A DNA stretch of 64,000 bases from contig JALPQD010000515.1 in NCBI GenBank assembly GCA_023101885.1, positions 1,174,501 through 1,238,500 on the forward strand. The letters run 5' to 3'. Position numbers and translations under genes: made by a program. The notes under the pieces are model-generated. The model was not told the origin of the DNA and did no database searches. It saw only the letters and a list, made by a program, of their open reading frames with translations. Positions 22,435-33,844 of the stretch are shown piece by piece. Each line of letters starts with the position of its first letter. The stretch's first letter is position 1. Source of the DNA: Typhlomys cinereus (taxonomy: Eukaryota; Chordata; Mammalia; Rodentia; Platacanthomyidae).

Positions 22435-23060
22435 AGGGAGCCTGAGCAAACAAGGAACTAACATCGCTCAGGGAAGATCAATAATTTTACCTAGAGGAGT
22501 ATCAGAGTCTTGAAGTACACGTGTGAGGATTTTTCTATAGAGCTGAGGAGTAATTGAGGCTGAAAGGAAGGAAGGAGAAGAACGCCAGCTGACTCTGAAC
22601 GAGGAATTGCACGTGCACAGAGCAGAATCCAAGACAAATCATGGTTTCTGGAGCTACCTCTTTGGAAAATCTACTGACTCTTGTAGATATGAAGGGGGCA
22701 GTGCTGGAAAACACTTGTGGCAGAGGCCAGAGCTCAAGTGTTCTAGGACAGTTTATTCTGGAATTTGTTTTCTCAAAATTGAGTCTGTTTATTCCAGAAA
22801 CACACAGATAGTTGAACCAGCTGGAACAGAGCCCATGGTATTAGCCAAGGAAAGAAGTGGAGAGAGTTCTCTATACACTGTATTCTCTGGGAACTGATGG
22901 TTCACTCTGGGGAGAATAAACTCTGTCTAGATTGGTGGATCCAGTAACAGTGTTCACTTGATGTGTGTCAAGTGTTTTTGAAGAACAACATGGGGAATGG
23001 TGTGGATTGTAAGTGCATTCAGAAAAGAAACAGGATCTATATTCATAGGGATCCAAGTCC
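22435..23060 (-). other. GSTM intron 5 relic
   Basis: The segment aligns loosely by eye with intron 5 of the Gstm4-like gene (about 45545-46010), including GCTGAAAGGAAGGAAG, the GAAAATCTNCTGACTC-like stretch and GTGTTCACTTGA. No exon 5 or exon 6 is visible at either end. It suggests yet another decayed GSTM unit between the pseudogene and the Gstm2-like gene. Confidence 0.45.
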
Positions 23061-23636
23061 TCATTCCTGACTCAAACCATACCTGACTCAACCCAGTGTG
23101 GGGACTGAGAAGATTCAGAAACTCTAGGTAGCTGACTCTGACTACCTGACTACAGACGTCAATGGCCTGATTCAGAATGTTCAAATAAATCTTCTTTCTT
23201 CCGCCCACGTACAGCCCCCACACACGATGATCACTTGACCCCAACCAAGTCCATGAGGCTGGCCTCTGTCCCCACCTCACCCCATAGCCTGCAGCCAACT
23301 TCCCTCACAGTAGTTATGTCCATGGGTAATGTAACATTAATTGTTAATGTGATCTTTGTGCCTAACAGTGGCACACACTGAGCTTCATCAGTGGGATGTA
23401 TCTGATCATGACAGCTGGTTTGTTTTATCAGTACGTGCCCAGAAATGGAATTAGTGGATCTTAGAGTAACACTGGCTTTTTTTTTTTTTTTGAAGAACTG
23501 ACTGCTTTCCACAGTTTGTCATCTTGCATTCTCACCAAAAGGACAAAAGCGTTCCAAAGTGTCCACAGCATCACCCACGTGCATCCTTTTTGCCAGAAAT
23601 CATTAAGTCATGATAAAGGAAGTGAGGTGAGGGGCT

Positions 23637-23830
23637 GGCAAGATGGTTCAGTCAGTGTTTCCTAGTCAGTCATGAGAACTTGAAGTCAATTCCCCCAAAA
23701 CCCACATTAAAAAAAAAAAGAGCAGGGCAGGCCTAAAATCCCAGCTCTGGAAAGGCGGAGACAGATTCCTTAGGTCTAACTGAATCAGTTATCTTTAAAT
23801 TCAGTGAGATATCTTGTCTCAAAAGTTAAG
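23637..23830 (+). mobile_element. B4-like composite SINE (ID head plus B1 part)
   Basis: The ID-like head GGGGCTGGCAAGATGGTTCA is followed by an A-rich joint and a B1-like part (AAATCCCAGCTCTGGAAAGG). This is the B4 layout. Confidence 0.6.
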
Positions 23831-23835
23831 GTGGA

Positions 23836-24100
23836 AGGGCTGGAGAGATGGCTGAGAAATGGTTTTAACATCTGCTTCCCAAGCAAAAGACCTGAGTTCA
23901 GATCCCCAGATCCCATGTAAAAATGCCAGGCAGAAATGGCAGCAGTCAGCACTTGTGGCCCCAGAAGACAGAGCCAGGAAACTATCTAGGGTGATTCCTG
24001 ATGTGCCCCTCGGAGCTTCACAGGCAAATGCACTCAAGTGCCCTCTTGTACACACACACGCACACACACACTAACAAAAAGGAAAAAGAAAAAATTAAGG
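23836..24100 (+). mobile_element. Older SINE related to family A (family B)
   Basis: The head GGGCTGGAGAGATGGCTGAG is followed by a body with CAGATCCCATGTAAAAATGCC and a CA-rich tail. It shares layout with family A but is clearly more diverged. Other copies lie at 42716, 56144, 59356 and 60766. Confidence 0.75.
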
Positions 24101-24369
24101 TAGAAAGAAATTAAGGATGATACCTGATGTCAACCTTTGACCTCTATATGTACACACATACATGAACACACAGTTTTAAAAAAAAAAAAACAGTGAGGTG
24201 AGACTTTCTTGTAATTATGATTTACATTTCTTTGGTTTTCTAGAAGCGGCAACTGACTGTGTTTGTAATAAAGTTCTACTGGAACATACATATTCATTTA
24301 TGTGGGACGTGTGGTTGCTTCTATGGTCCGCCAACAGAGTTAAGGAACTACAGTATAAAGTGTATAAAA

Positions 24370-24580
24370 ATGCAAGTGTCAACTTCATGGTTGAGGGTTA
24401 GAGCTCTGGGCACATGTAGAAGGAATTAGTGGTTGAGTTTGGCACCCAAGCACACCCGCAGGAGGTTGTCTGATGGATGGTGAAGGTCCAGCCCATGGTA
24501 AGTTGGACTAGAACCTGGGCAGGTGAATAAGATGGAGAAAACTGGAATAACCTCAACACCCACCAAAGCTGGAAGATTGG
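24370..24580 (+). mobile_element. MaLR LTR fragment
   Basis: It shares GTGTCAACTTCATGGTTGAG and a run corresponding to the first half of the LTR at 10986-11415. The right half is missing. Confidence 0.6.
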
Positions 24581-24814
24581 CCCTTCCTGGGACATGTCTG
24601 CTGACCTATTCTACATCCATACCATTTCATTGTGGTATAGTATCTTGATGCTGTCTTCTTAATTTTTGTCAATGTGTCACTCCTAACTTTATTACTTTTT
24701 CAATTTTATCTCCTTTGTCTTTCAGTTAAAATTTAACCGATGTTGGCCTAATAATTTTTAGCCGGCCAGTTTCATAAACATTTAGCTTCAACGTACAAGT
24801 TTTATCTTTTAATT

Positions 24815-25080
24815 AATCATTTATTTCACAGTGACCCTCAGAGCATGACTATCCTGTTTCTTAGCCACAGCAAGTAGCAGTTGGCAGTTAGCACAAAGAT
24901 AATGCCCAGCGGCTCTCCTGCGGATCTGCTTCCTGTTACAGGAAGGTCGCAGGCCGTGCCAAGGCCAGAATCCGTGATCCAGCCTTTGCATCAGGAGCCT
25001 ACTCAGCAGATGCTTTTCCGAGGCATCCAGCTCCTTTGTGGATAAGCCCGTGTAAATGCCCACAGAACCTCTGACCACAC
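24815..25080 (-). pseudogene. Possible processed pseudogene, parent unknown
   Basis: On the minus strand an 85-codon open frame (24821-25078) ends in TGA overlapping an AATAAA (24817-24824 region), followed by an A-rich stretch. That order would fit a retrocopied mRNA 3' end. I do not recognise the encoded sequence, and no clear target duplication was found. It may equally be chance. Confidence 0.25.
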
Positions 25081-25384
25081 ACTACCGAAGCAAAGCCCAA
25101 CGAACTGTGCCTCACCATTCCCAGTCAGGCTCTTTCAAGGGTAATTTAAGCCTCTTAAATGCTTAGGTAAGAAAAATCCTCTGAACTGGACTCCAGTACC
25201 CCTACTGGGAAAGGCTATTATTCCTCATTCTATTGCTCCTCGGGCTAAGGCAGATATATCCAGAGCTCTAAGTCCTAGTGTTACAGACTGTGTGAACTGG
25301 CCAGAGCTCCTGGGGAGATTATTCATTCCAAGCTCCAAATTTCCCAGACATTGACCATAAGACAAGTTCTCTCATACATCAAAA

Positions 25385-25530
25385 ATGAAAAGTCCAACTC
25401 TGAAGGTGATACTTGTCTGCAATCCCAGCAGTTAGTAGGCAGAGGCAGAAGGCCCCGGAGTTCAACACCAGTCTTGGCTACAGAATTCCAAGGCCAATCT
25501 TGATTCAACGCAACTGTATGAAAACAAAAC
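25385..25530 (+). mobile_element. Degenerate B1 SINE
   Basis: B1 order is visible: CTGCAATCCCAGCAGTTAGT, GGCAGAGGCAGAAGG, GAGTTCAACACCAGTCTTGG. Confidence 0.6.
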
Positions 25531-25992
25531 AACAGAAAGTCCAACAAGACCTGCATCTTCCCCTCAATTAACTTATCATTGAGTTGGAGGGGGGAACCTT
25601 CAACACTTGTGGGGTTGCAAACTGTATCTGCCTGAGAATACAGGGAGATATCCAGCTGAGGGAAGGCTTCTGGGGGAGAGGACAGAGACGGTCGGCTTCA
25701 GAACTCCTCCCCTTCCCATCCACCCAGAATGTCTACAGCATAGCACTCCACTACACGTGGCCAATGGAGATACTGCACGCCACAGAATGAATGAGAAGTA
25801 AAGGAGAACCTCTGTAGGAATCCTAGGATGACAGCACAGGGACACCAAGAATCTTAAATATCCCGATATCCAGAGTACCAACATGCCAATCACCCAACAC
25901 TTCCTGTGAACAACAAACTCAAAACCACCCAACCAGCCAGTCCTGAGGACCACATACAATAAGACAGGACACAGAGCAAGTGTGGTTCAGAC

Positions 25993-25998
25993 TTTATT
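25993..25998 (-). promoter_or_regulatory. Polyadenylation signal of the Gstm2-like gene
   Basis: AATAAA on the minus strand (plus TTTATT), about 370 bp downstream of the stop codon. It implies a 3' UTR of roughly 390 bp, a length usual for GSTM mRNAs. Confidence 0.75.
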
Positions 25999-26364
25999 GG
26001 GAATCAGACAGGGGTGGGCTTTTCCACACTGGCCAGCAGGGCCCGCACACCGGTAGGACTGGTGTTTTAGGCAGTACTAGGAATGTGTAATCAGGTTCAC
26101 TCCTCAAAGCAAAGCTATGAGTCGTCTCAATTCAGGACAGAGACAAGGAATGGGATGAAGTTTTGCTGAAGAAACTGCAGAATAAATGGAAACTGTGGAT
26201 GAAAGAAGCTTGACTGAGTGAGGAATTGGTTTAAAAAAAAATGGAGGGAAAGGGGACAGAAAGGATACAGGAGGAGGAAACTGGTCAGGGACTGTATATG
26301 CCCAACCAAGAGCAGCAGGGGTGGTCATGAATCACCCCTTAGAGCATGACATTGGGAAGTTCTG

Positions 26365-29300
26365 TTAGTGGTTCCAAACGGCCATCTTTGAAAATAATGG
26401 TCTTGGGAGGAAGCGACTGTTCTTCATATAGGCAGAGATATTCTTCAAGCCCTGTGAATGGGAAGGAGGAAAACAACAATTCAGGTTTCACTGAGTTGAG
26501 TAGCGCTCCCCAGGGAACACCTGGGCTTAAGGAACACAGTCCACCTGGGTCCTCAACTCTGGTAAGGGAATCCTTCAATTTCCTGTAATAAAAGGGAAAC
26601 TGGCTACCACTCCCCTTTAATTTTCATTCGTGATTATAATGCAGGCATAGAGAATACACTCCATGATCCTGCAAGACCAGTGCTATTGCTCAGCATTCTC
26701 CAGGAAGGAACCTGAGATGGGCAGACGTTAAGAGGTTTCCTCCTGCTCACACAGCTAGAATGTGTGACAGAGCTGCGCAGAGGACTCTATCCATCCACGC
26801 TGGTCTCTTGGTTCCCTCCCCAGCCCCGCCTTTCCCACACAACCCCCTGCCACTCCCTGCCTGCACACACACTCTTGCTCTTGCACCAGCACATTTCTTG
26901 TTGCCTATATTTGCACAGTGAGTAAGGCAAAGGGACTGAGAGCGTGCTGAGGCACGTTGGAAGAGATCAAAGATCTCATTCAGTGTCAGCCAGTGAGGAA
27001 AGGGTGGATCAACTCTCATCATTCTCCTAAATCAGAAAGCCTGAACTTTGAAATTTGGTAGGTGAATCCAAATCCAGGGCGCCCATCCTAATCACCCTGA
27101 ACCAGCTACAGAAGGCCCTGGTCAAGGACACTCAAGTACTCTGTGTGCCACTTTTCCAGTAGAATGCCCAGATAAGGGGTGAAGGAGTCAACGAACGATC
27201 CAGGGCTGCTTGTACCCAAGACAAGCCTGGCTGGCCTTGGACTGCAGCCTTCTGCTCTCTTCTGCCCGCAACACGCCCACTGTGCGCTAGCTCTTGCACA
27301 ATCCCCAGAATCAATGAACCTGGACCAGAAGCAGAGCTGATGAGAACCAGCTGTGAGAACACATTGCTTGATGAGGAGTGAGGAAGGAAATCAGATTGCA
27401 GGCTGAACTATCCAGTGGGCTAAAGCCTCCATCCTCAATTCTTTAATAAGGAGGTGTCAAGGGTATTGCACAAGTGAATTGGGTTGTTGATGGTTCTCTT
27501 GCCCTTCATAGTGAAGCATGCTTCCTTCTTTCTGCCATACTCACTCAGCCTATGGATAGAGAGGTTCATCTTTCCATACCATACTTTCCAGAGTATAGGA
27601 ATGGAAATAAGGGCACAACCCCACTTTACAGATGACACATTGGAGATGTAGCAGAGGAAAGGAATGAATGAGGAGAAAAAAAGACATCCAATCATAAAAC
27701 CACTTAGCGTGGCATCCTGGACTGTGACTACCTTTCTGCAGTCCAGCACCAACCCCATCCCCGAGGACCATGCCTCCCAGTCTGGCATCTGACGGAGCCG
27801 TGTTACACGGATCTCATATGGACACTCACATCCATCCTGCCTCCCTCATCCTCCCAGGCTGCTTACACACACCTGACATGTTCTAATTCCTCAGCTTCCA
27901 GACTGGGAAATTCAGGTTTCCCTTTGGCATAAATTAAGGTGGTACATTTCATTTTCTGCTGCTCTTGAAAGGCAGAAGCCCTCGGGGAACCAAATACAGT
28001 CTCTAGTCACTAGCTGATTCCCTGAGCAAGAGTCAATTTCCCTGTTTATCCATTGTGATTCATCATTCCAGCCCCACTGTATGTAATGTGGTGGGTGTGA
28101 TGACAGATTAGATACAGAGAATGTAAGTATGAGCACGGGTCCATGCAGGAGTGAGAAGGTACGGGGGAAGGGGAAAAGGGAGGAAGGAGGATCTTGGGCA
28201 TCACCTCGAAGCGAGTGAGGAAGTCCTTCAGGTTTGGAAACGCGTCCAGGCACGTGGGCATAAATATACGAAGCTGCTCCAGGATATCATACACGAGGAA
28301 ATCCACGAAGGTGATCTACAGGAAGCTGCAAGTGAGTGAGCTGGAACGTGGAAAGCTGGGAAGGACGGCGGCTCCTCCTCCCCCCTCCCCTTTACCTTGT
28401 CCCCTGCAAACCACGGGCACTTCCCCAGGAACTGGGAGTAGAGCTTCAACTTGTCAGGGAGGCCCTCCAAAAACTCTGGCTTCTTTTTCTCCTGAGACAG
28501 AAAACAGCTGTCACCAGCCTGGGACACAGCCCCCCCCTCCCCCAGCAGAGAAGACGCTGGCTCAACAGGACGGCACAGGCTCCGTCTGGCAAGACGCAGC
28601 CTCCTTTCCGAAACAGGGCCCGGGCCAGCGTCCAAGTTCATAGACAACACAACGCCATGATTCCACTGCCATTAGGGAGCCGTGGATAAGAATGCGACAC
28701 TGTCCCTGAGTTTCCAACAGTGATGTCAGGGCCACTGTGCATTAGACCCGAGATTACTATGGGTATCTGGAAAGCTCTGAACTCGGTCATTAGGCAGAAC
28801 TGAAAGCAGCCAGCAAAGACATGTGAATGTTCTATCCTAGAGTAATAGAAGGAGAACATGAACTTTGATGCAGTTTCCAAAAACACAAAAGCAATTTTGA
28901 GAGAACAAAAGGAAAGAGGGGAGGATCAAAGGCTTTGAGCCAACCATGAGCTGCTATTGGAAACATCTGCTTATTCCTGTGGGTGTCAAGGACACAGCCC
29001 TGGGAGGCAAGTTGGGAAGAGTCTCCAGGCTGCCTTTCCAGCCCCAGCTTGTACTGCTTTTTCTCATAGCTGGAGGGCGTGCAGCGTGAAAACAGCAATG
29101 TCTTAAAGCAGCAGGGAGACAACTCGATGCAGAGATGGGAGCTGGAAGATTCCTAATGCAAACTTTCCTACCCAGGTAACACAGCTCCCCTGTGGAGGCG
29201 CTGGGATGGATGCTAACATTAAGTGACATCAACTGGAGTTTCCAATGGACGAAACAGTATGGGGATTATTCTGGGCACAGCACTGAGTTCAAGGGGAAAA

Positions 29301-30434
29301 CTGGACCAAGGTAGACAGAAAGGCAGGAGTACAAGACCCTCTTCCAACCCTGCCTCGCCCAATCCAGCAGGGGACTCACAAAGTCAGGGCTGTAGCAGAC
29401 CATGGCCAGCTGCATGCGGGTGTCCATCACCTGGTTCTCTAAAATGTCCACACGAATCATCTCTTCCTCTGTCTCCCCACCTGCAGTGCATAACAGAGAG
29501 AGGCTATCTGCATCCCACCCTCCATCTCCACCATTCCCCACACCCTGCACCAGCCCCACTCACACAGGTTGTGCTTGCGGGCAATGTAGCGCAAGATGGC
29601 GTTGCTCTGGGTGAGCTTGTGGGAGCCGTCAATCAAGTAGGGCAGCTGTATGGACAAACAGGGATGGTCAGATGGGTTGCAGGCTCCCAGCATCCCTCTC
29701 TGGGTGAGGACACTCAGTGTCCCTGGCATGGGAAGCCCTCCTTGAATACACTGCAGACTAGATGGAAAACCACCACAAAACATGGTGCAGACCACCAGCA
29801 ATGGGAGGAGAGCGGAAGCACTGATCGTGAACCTCCTCATCGGGAGACGGAGATGAGGTGGAGACACCCTTGCTTCCCCCAAACCACCCCTTCCCTTGTA
29901 CCTACATTGGGAAAGTCCAGGCCTAGACTGAACTTCTCACTCAGCCACTGGCTTCGGTCATAGTCGGGAGCTGTAGTGGGCAAGACAATGTGAACGAACA
30001 GAAATTACCCCAGTTTCCAACCCTTCTTCCCCAGAGACCAGCCTGAGGAGTCAGGAGCAGACCACCCCCACCATGAGACAATGAATCTGCAGTCTGACTC
30101 GGTCTCACATCTCAAGGCTGCAGAGGTGAAAAGCACTGGTCATAACTGTGTCAAACCCAAGGAAGTTTCTAGAAAGGACATATTCTAGTGCCATTTGGAA
30201 GAAGGGACCAGCTAGAGTTTCCTGGGCAGTAACAAGTAAGAGATGGGCAGGGGTCTGACAGGAAGGGCTCATTACCATCTCCCATGAGGTATCTCTTCTC
30301 CTCATAGGTTGAGTCTGTGTATTCCAGAAGCAGGCGGATGGCGTGAGCCAGCTGCGGAGATGACACACGACAGTCAGATGTGGGGAGATTTTTGTCAGTG
30401 TAACTTCACCACCTCCAGGTAATTTCCCTTCTTA

Positions 30435-30479
<45 letters not shown>

Positions 30480-30682
30480 TCACTCACACACACACACACA
30501 CACTCACACACTAGGGCTCACATGCATAAACCATCAAGCAATGGTCTCCAACAAGTTCTGAACGAGAACAGGCTCCTGGAAAGACGCCCTAGGTGTTCCT
30601 CATTCCCCAGCCCACTTTACCCCACAGGGCAGTGCCCCTCACTCACCCCGCGGATGTCCCAGTAACCCAGTGTCGTGGTCAT
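26365..30682 (-). CDS. Gstm2: Mu-class glutathione S-transferase, complete eight-exon gene (Gstm2-like)
   Basis: Catalyses conjugation of glutathione to electrophiles as a cytosolic homo- or heterodimer. Exons, in transcript order: 30647-30682, 30276-30351, 29906-29970, 29564-29645, 29380-29480, 28396-28491, 28205-28315, 26365-26451. All junctions are GT-AG and lengths match the family. The product is 217 aa. The thioredoxin-like N-domain (to about residue 82) carries Tyr7, Trp8, Trp46, Lys50, Asn59, Pro61 and Gln72-Ser73 of the glutathione site; the helical C-domain carries Tyr116. The run MDTRMQLAMVCYSPDFEK and the MAVWNH end resemble rodent Gstm2 (which ends in WN plus two residues, not WGNK). 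The end is one residue shorter than usual. Residue 210 is Ser. The start ATG at 30680-30682 is the only one in good register. Intron 7 (26452-28204) is the source of the inverted copy at 2790-3720. Confidence 0.95.
26640..27560 (-). repeat. Source copy of the inverted duplication, in intron 7 of the Gstm2-like gene
   Basis: The minus strand matches 2790-3720 read on plus. The central part is nearly identical and the edges are diverged. It is intronic here, so no coding function is implied. Confidence 0.85.
30437..30510. repeat. (CA)n with CACT interruptions, intron 1 of Gstm2-like gene
   Basis: GCGCGCGCACACAC grades into CA repeats with CACTCACT interruptions. It lies in the same intron as the AC tract of the Gstm1-like gene. 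Confidence 0.9.
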
Positions 30683-30746
30683 GATGCTGGTACTTCTGAA
30701 CACGCAGGCTTGTGCTGGCGCTGCTTCCCGAGCAGAGAAGCTTGTG

Positions 30747-30835
30747 CTTTTATCTCGTTCCGAGTCCTGACAGTGCCGAGAGCAGAAGGGGGCGGGACCG
30801 GGCCCGAGGCTCAGGTTCTACTGGCCCCGCCCACT
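30747..30835 (-). promoter_or_regulatory. Core promoter of the Gstm2-like gene: TATA-like box and GC boxes
   Basis: GATAAAAG on the minus strand at 30747-30754 lies about 65 bp upstream of the ATG. GC boxes are at 30788-30797 and about 30824-30832. The layout matches the Gstm1-like promoter at 640-712. Confidence 0.55.
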
Positions 30836-31604
30836 GCATCGCTAAGTCCAGAGGTTCCTGCGGGGGATGGGGCGCTGCAGGAGCCCGAAGGAGCAGGAAA
30901 TGCACGGGAAAGCCAGGTCGAAGGGAGCCAGTCGCTCAGGACGGTCCCGGGAACTAGGTCTGGGTACTTACAGACCCCCCCACATCCCCCACGCCCTCCC
31001 CCTCCCTCCCCGTCTGCTCTCTGGGGCTCAGCATCTTGTGCCCCCGCCCCACACACACACATACACACGCTCCTGGGCTAAATCCTCAGCGAGGTGACCG
31101 TACAGTTTAAGACGCTTGAACAGCACCAGTTTCCCCCCTTCTCTTTCTGGCATGGCGCACACTTCACCCTGAGCTGCGGAGTTTCTGCCTCGGCTCTGGG
31201 TGGCTCAGGGTGCCTGAGTCCTGACAAGATATGGTGCCTCGAACCTGAGAGTTTAACACTGCCCTTGGTCCGTAGCAAATCACACAATCAGAAAGCTGGA
31301 GGGGATCGGCCCGCCGAAGTGACTGAGACACGTCCCCAGCCTGAGAAAGTGCAGACCCTGCTACAAATGCTCCCCAGCCCCTCAAGAGAGGGTCAGGCCT
31401 GCCGGTCAGGGGCCGGTCTGTGTACAGGCTCAGGACACAGCCTCAGGCCTCAGTGAGCTTCCCATGGGCTTGTCCTGAAAGAGCATAGTGCATATCCTCC
31501 GAAGTGGAGAAGTTCTTACCAACTGCTTGTCAGTCAGCTTTAGTTGTTCTTCATATCCTCAGTCGGAAAAATAGACTTTCTAGATTACGTTGAGAATGCT
31601 TTCT

Positions 31605-31608
31605 TTTT

Positions 31609-31651
<43 letters not shown>

Positions 31652-31853
31652 AGAGGACACTGTGTCCCTGTGGATGACTAAGGGTGACTTTGGGAATCAT
31701 CCTGGATGGCTTCTACCTCCTTCTTGCTTCGCTCTGGGATTCCCCAGGCCACCGCTGTTTCCACCTGGCATTTTTATGTGGGACCTGGGATCTGAATTCA
31801 GGACTTTCTGCTTGCAAGGCAAGAGTCTTAACCCCTGAGCCATCTCTCCAACC
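31605..31853 (-). mobile_element. Older SINE (family B), minus strand, with (GT)n
   Basis: The plus strand reads (GT)n at 31611-31650, then TCAGAGGACACTGTGTCCCT, and ends CCTGAGCCATCTCTCCAACCC. This is the reverse complement of the family B consensus seen at 42716 and 56144. Confidence 0.8.
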
Positions 31854-31970
31854 CGTCATGCTTTTTTTTTTCTTTTCTTTTCAAGGTAAAGTAAAGGAGA
31901 GTAGCGACATTGACAAAGGCTACTTAAAGGTCAGTCCATCTGTTCCTTCCTTTGTTGAAAAAGCAGTTGT

Positions 31971-32175
31971 GGGGCTGGAGAGGTGGCTCAGGGGTTAAGC
32001 CTCCGCCTTGCAGGCGGAAGGTCCTGAGTTCGGAACCCAGATCCCACGTATAGACGCCAGGCGGAAGCGAGGGCGGCCTGCGCTTCTGGTCCTGGTAGGG
32101 CGGAAGCTGTGAATCCCGGGGCAGAAGGAGGTGGAGGAGTCCATGATGCTTCGCGAATTCGTCCATGGTTCTACA

Positions 32176-32214
<39 letters not shown>

Positions 32215-32328
32215 ACACACACACAGACACACACACGCACACAGACACACACACGCACGCGCACACAGTTGAATAAATAATAATAAAAAAAGAATGCAAA
32301 TCTACAAAAAAAAAAAAAAAAAGAAAAG
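31971..32328 (+). mobile_element. Family A SINE with long CA tract
   Basis: The direct repeat GAAAAAGCAGTTGTG flanks it (31957-31971 region and 32329-32343). The CA-rich section is expanded at 32171-32270. Confidence 0.93.
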
Positions 32329-32499
32329 AAAAAGCAGTTGTGGACATTTCATCATACACAAGGCCCATGAATAAGATAATCCTTCACGCTGACTACAGCT
32401 TTTCTTATTCAAGATTAGACGAGGACAACCCCCCTCCCCCCTTCCCCCCCCCACAGCAGGGTATGCATCTTCATGCATCTATATATACCCTAAGGGGAG

Positions 32500-33088
32500 T
32501 GGAGAGGGATCAAAGCAAGGCTAGGTGAAGGAGGCCCGGCTGGCAGGACAGGGACTCTGAGGAGCTGGAAGGAGAGACCTGGAGCACACGGCTCCTTCAG
32601 GAGGACACAGCTCTGAAGAGGAGGAGGAAGACTAACCCAGCACCTCTCAGAGCAGGATCCCCAGGGCCAGGAGCATCGTGCCTGTGGGTGGTGACATGGG
32701 CCTCTAAAAGACAACAGGGAATCCTGGGAACTACAGACAGTGGAAGGAGATCTGAAGGAAGGGATTGTAGCCTGCGGAGACCTTACAGAAATTATCTCAA
32801 TAATGCCAGACGCCTGGACATCTACCTCTCCCCACTGTACAACCAGCTGACTAAAGGGGGCTCTATGCAGACAATCTAATAAAAATATATTGGATGAATT
32901 TCTTCTATGAACCTCAAAAGTTGATTCCATAATTCCTTTAGCTTTATGGGTGACATTCTGTTACCACCAAGGCAAGTCATAGAAATTCTACATCAGATAT
33001 CCTCTATTTTTTTTTTTAAAAAAAGACAGTTTATAAGAAATATACAGTTTTCTCTACTTTAGGGGAAATTTCACAGTTTTCTTGAATA
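32500..33088 (-). other. Upstream flank of the Gstm2-like gene, shared with the pseudogene flank
   Basis: The segment 32520-32960 aligns by eye with 10310-10780 (GACAGGGACTCTGAGGAGCT region and TTTATGGGTGACATTCT). No gene is seen. Confidence 0.5.
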
Positions 33089-33093
33089 GTACT

Positions 33094-33513
33094 TGTCATA
33101 GTTAGGCACAGGTGTCAACTCGACAATTGGTTTGAGTTCTGGGCACATTTGTGGAGAATTAGTGGTTGAGTTGAGCCCAGAGTGAACCTGTAGGAGATCG
33201 TTTAACTGATAGGGAAGGCTCAGCCTATGGTGGGTGGGATTAGGCCCTGGATAAATCACAGAGAGCTAGTTGAGAGAGTTGGCATCCTTCTGTTCACTTG
33301 GCCAGACATGCTGGTCTGGCAAGTAAGGATTGTCCATCTCTCAGTCGTTATGCAGTGATGGTGTGGCCAGTTCCCTGGGCCCTGGTGTTGGTGTGTGCTC
33401 TCCCGTCAAACTGGACTGAGAACTGTAACCAGAAATCATAAGAGAATAAACCCCTTGTTCCCTTAAGCTATTTGATGGTCATTTATCAGCAACCATGCAG
33501 ACGGACTGCAACG
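33094..33513 (+). mobile_element. Solo MaLR LTR
   Basis: It starts TGTCATAGTTAGG and is flanked by the 5-bp repeat GTACT (33089-33093 and 33514-33518). The terminal CA has become CG. Confidence 0.9.
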
Positions 33514-33635
33514 GTACTATATTAATTTAGGAAAATTTTTTTAAAAGATGGAATATTTTCTGAAAATGATATAACATAATGGCAGAAGACTGAAACTAGA
33601 TGCATTTCTCTCAACACTTTTAGAAATCATCACTA

Positions 33636-33835
33636 AGCCCGGTGTGGTGGTAAGACCTGTAATCTTAGCATATGGAAACCTGAGATCGGGGGTCTTAAGA
33701 TGACTCAGTGAGAAAGATGCCTGCTCACAAACCTGACTGAATTTGGTCTCTGGAATCCCACATGGTGAAAAAAGAGAATTTACTTCTGAAAGTTGCCCTT
33801 TGACCTTCACCTGTTTGTCATGCACTGAATATCCA
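33636..33835 (+). mobile_element. Fragments of B1 and B3-like SINEs
   Basis: GCCCGGTGTGGTGGTAAGAC (B1 start) is followed by a B3-like part with CTGAAAGTTGCCCTTTGACC. Confidence 0.5.
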
Positions 33836-33844
33836 CAGGCAGAA

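Noticed and set aside
28194..28643. A 149-codon plus-strand frame
   Set aside because: Antisense shadow of exons 6 and 7 of the Gstm2-like gene with proline-rich low-complexity content.
29223..29963. A 246-codon plus-strand open frame
   Set aside because: It is antisense to exons 3-5 of the Gstm2-like gene, whose minus-strand exons have exact canonical lengths and splice sites. The plus frame is a shadow.
30593..31081. A 162-codon plus-strand frame
   Set aside because: It covers the GC-rich promoter and exon 1 of the Gstm2-like gene in antisense; composition explains the openness.
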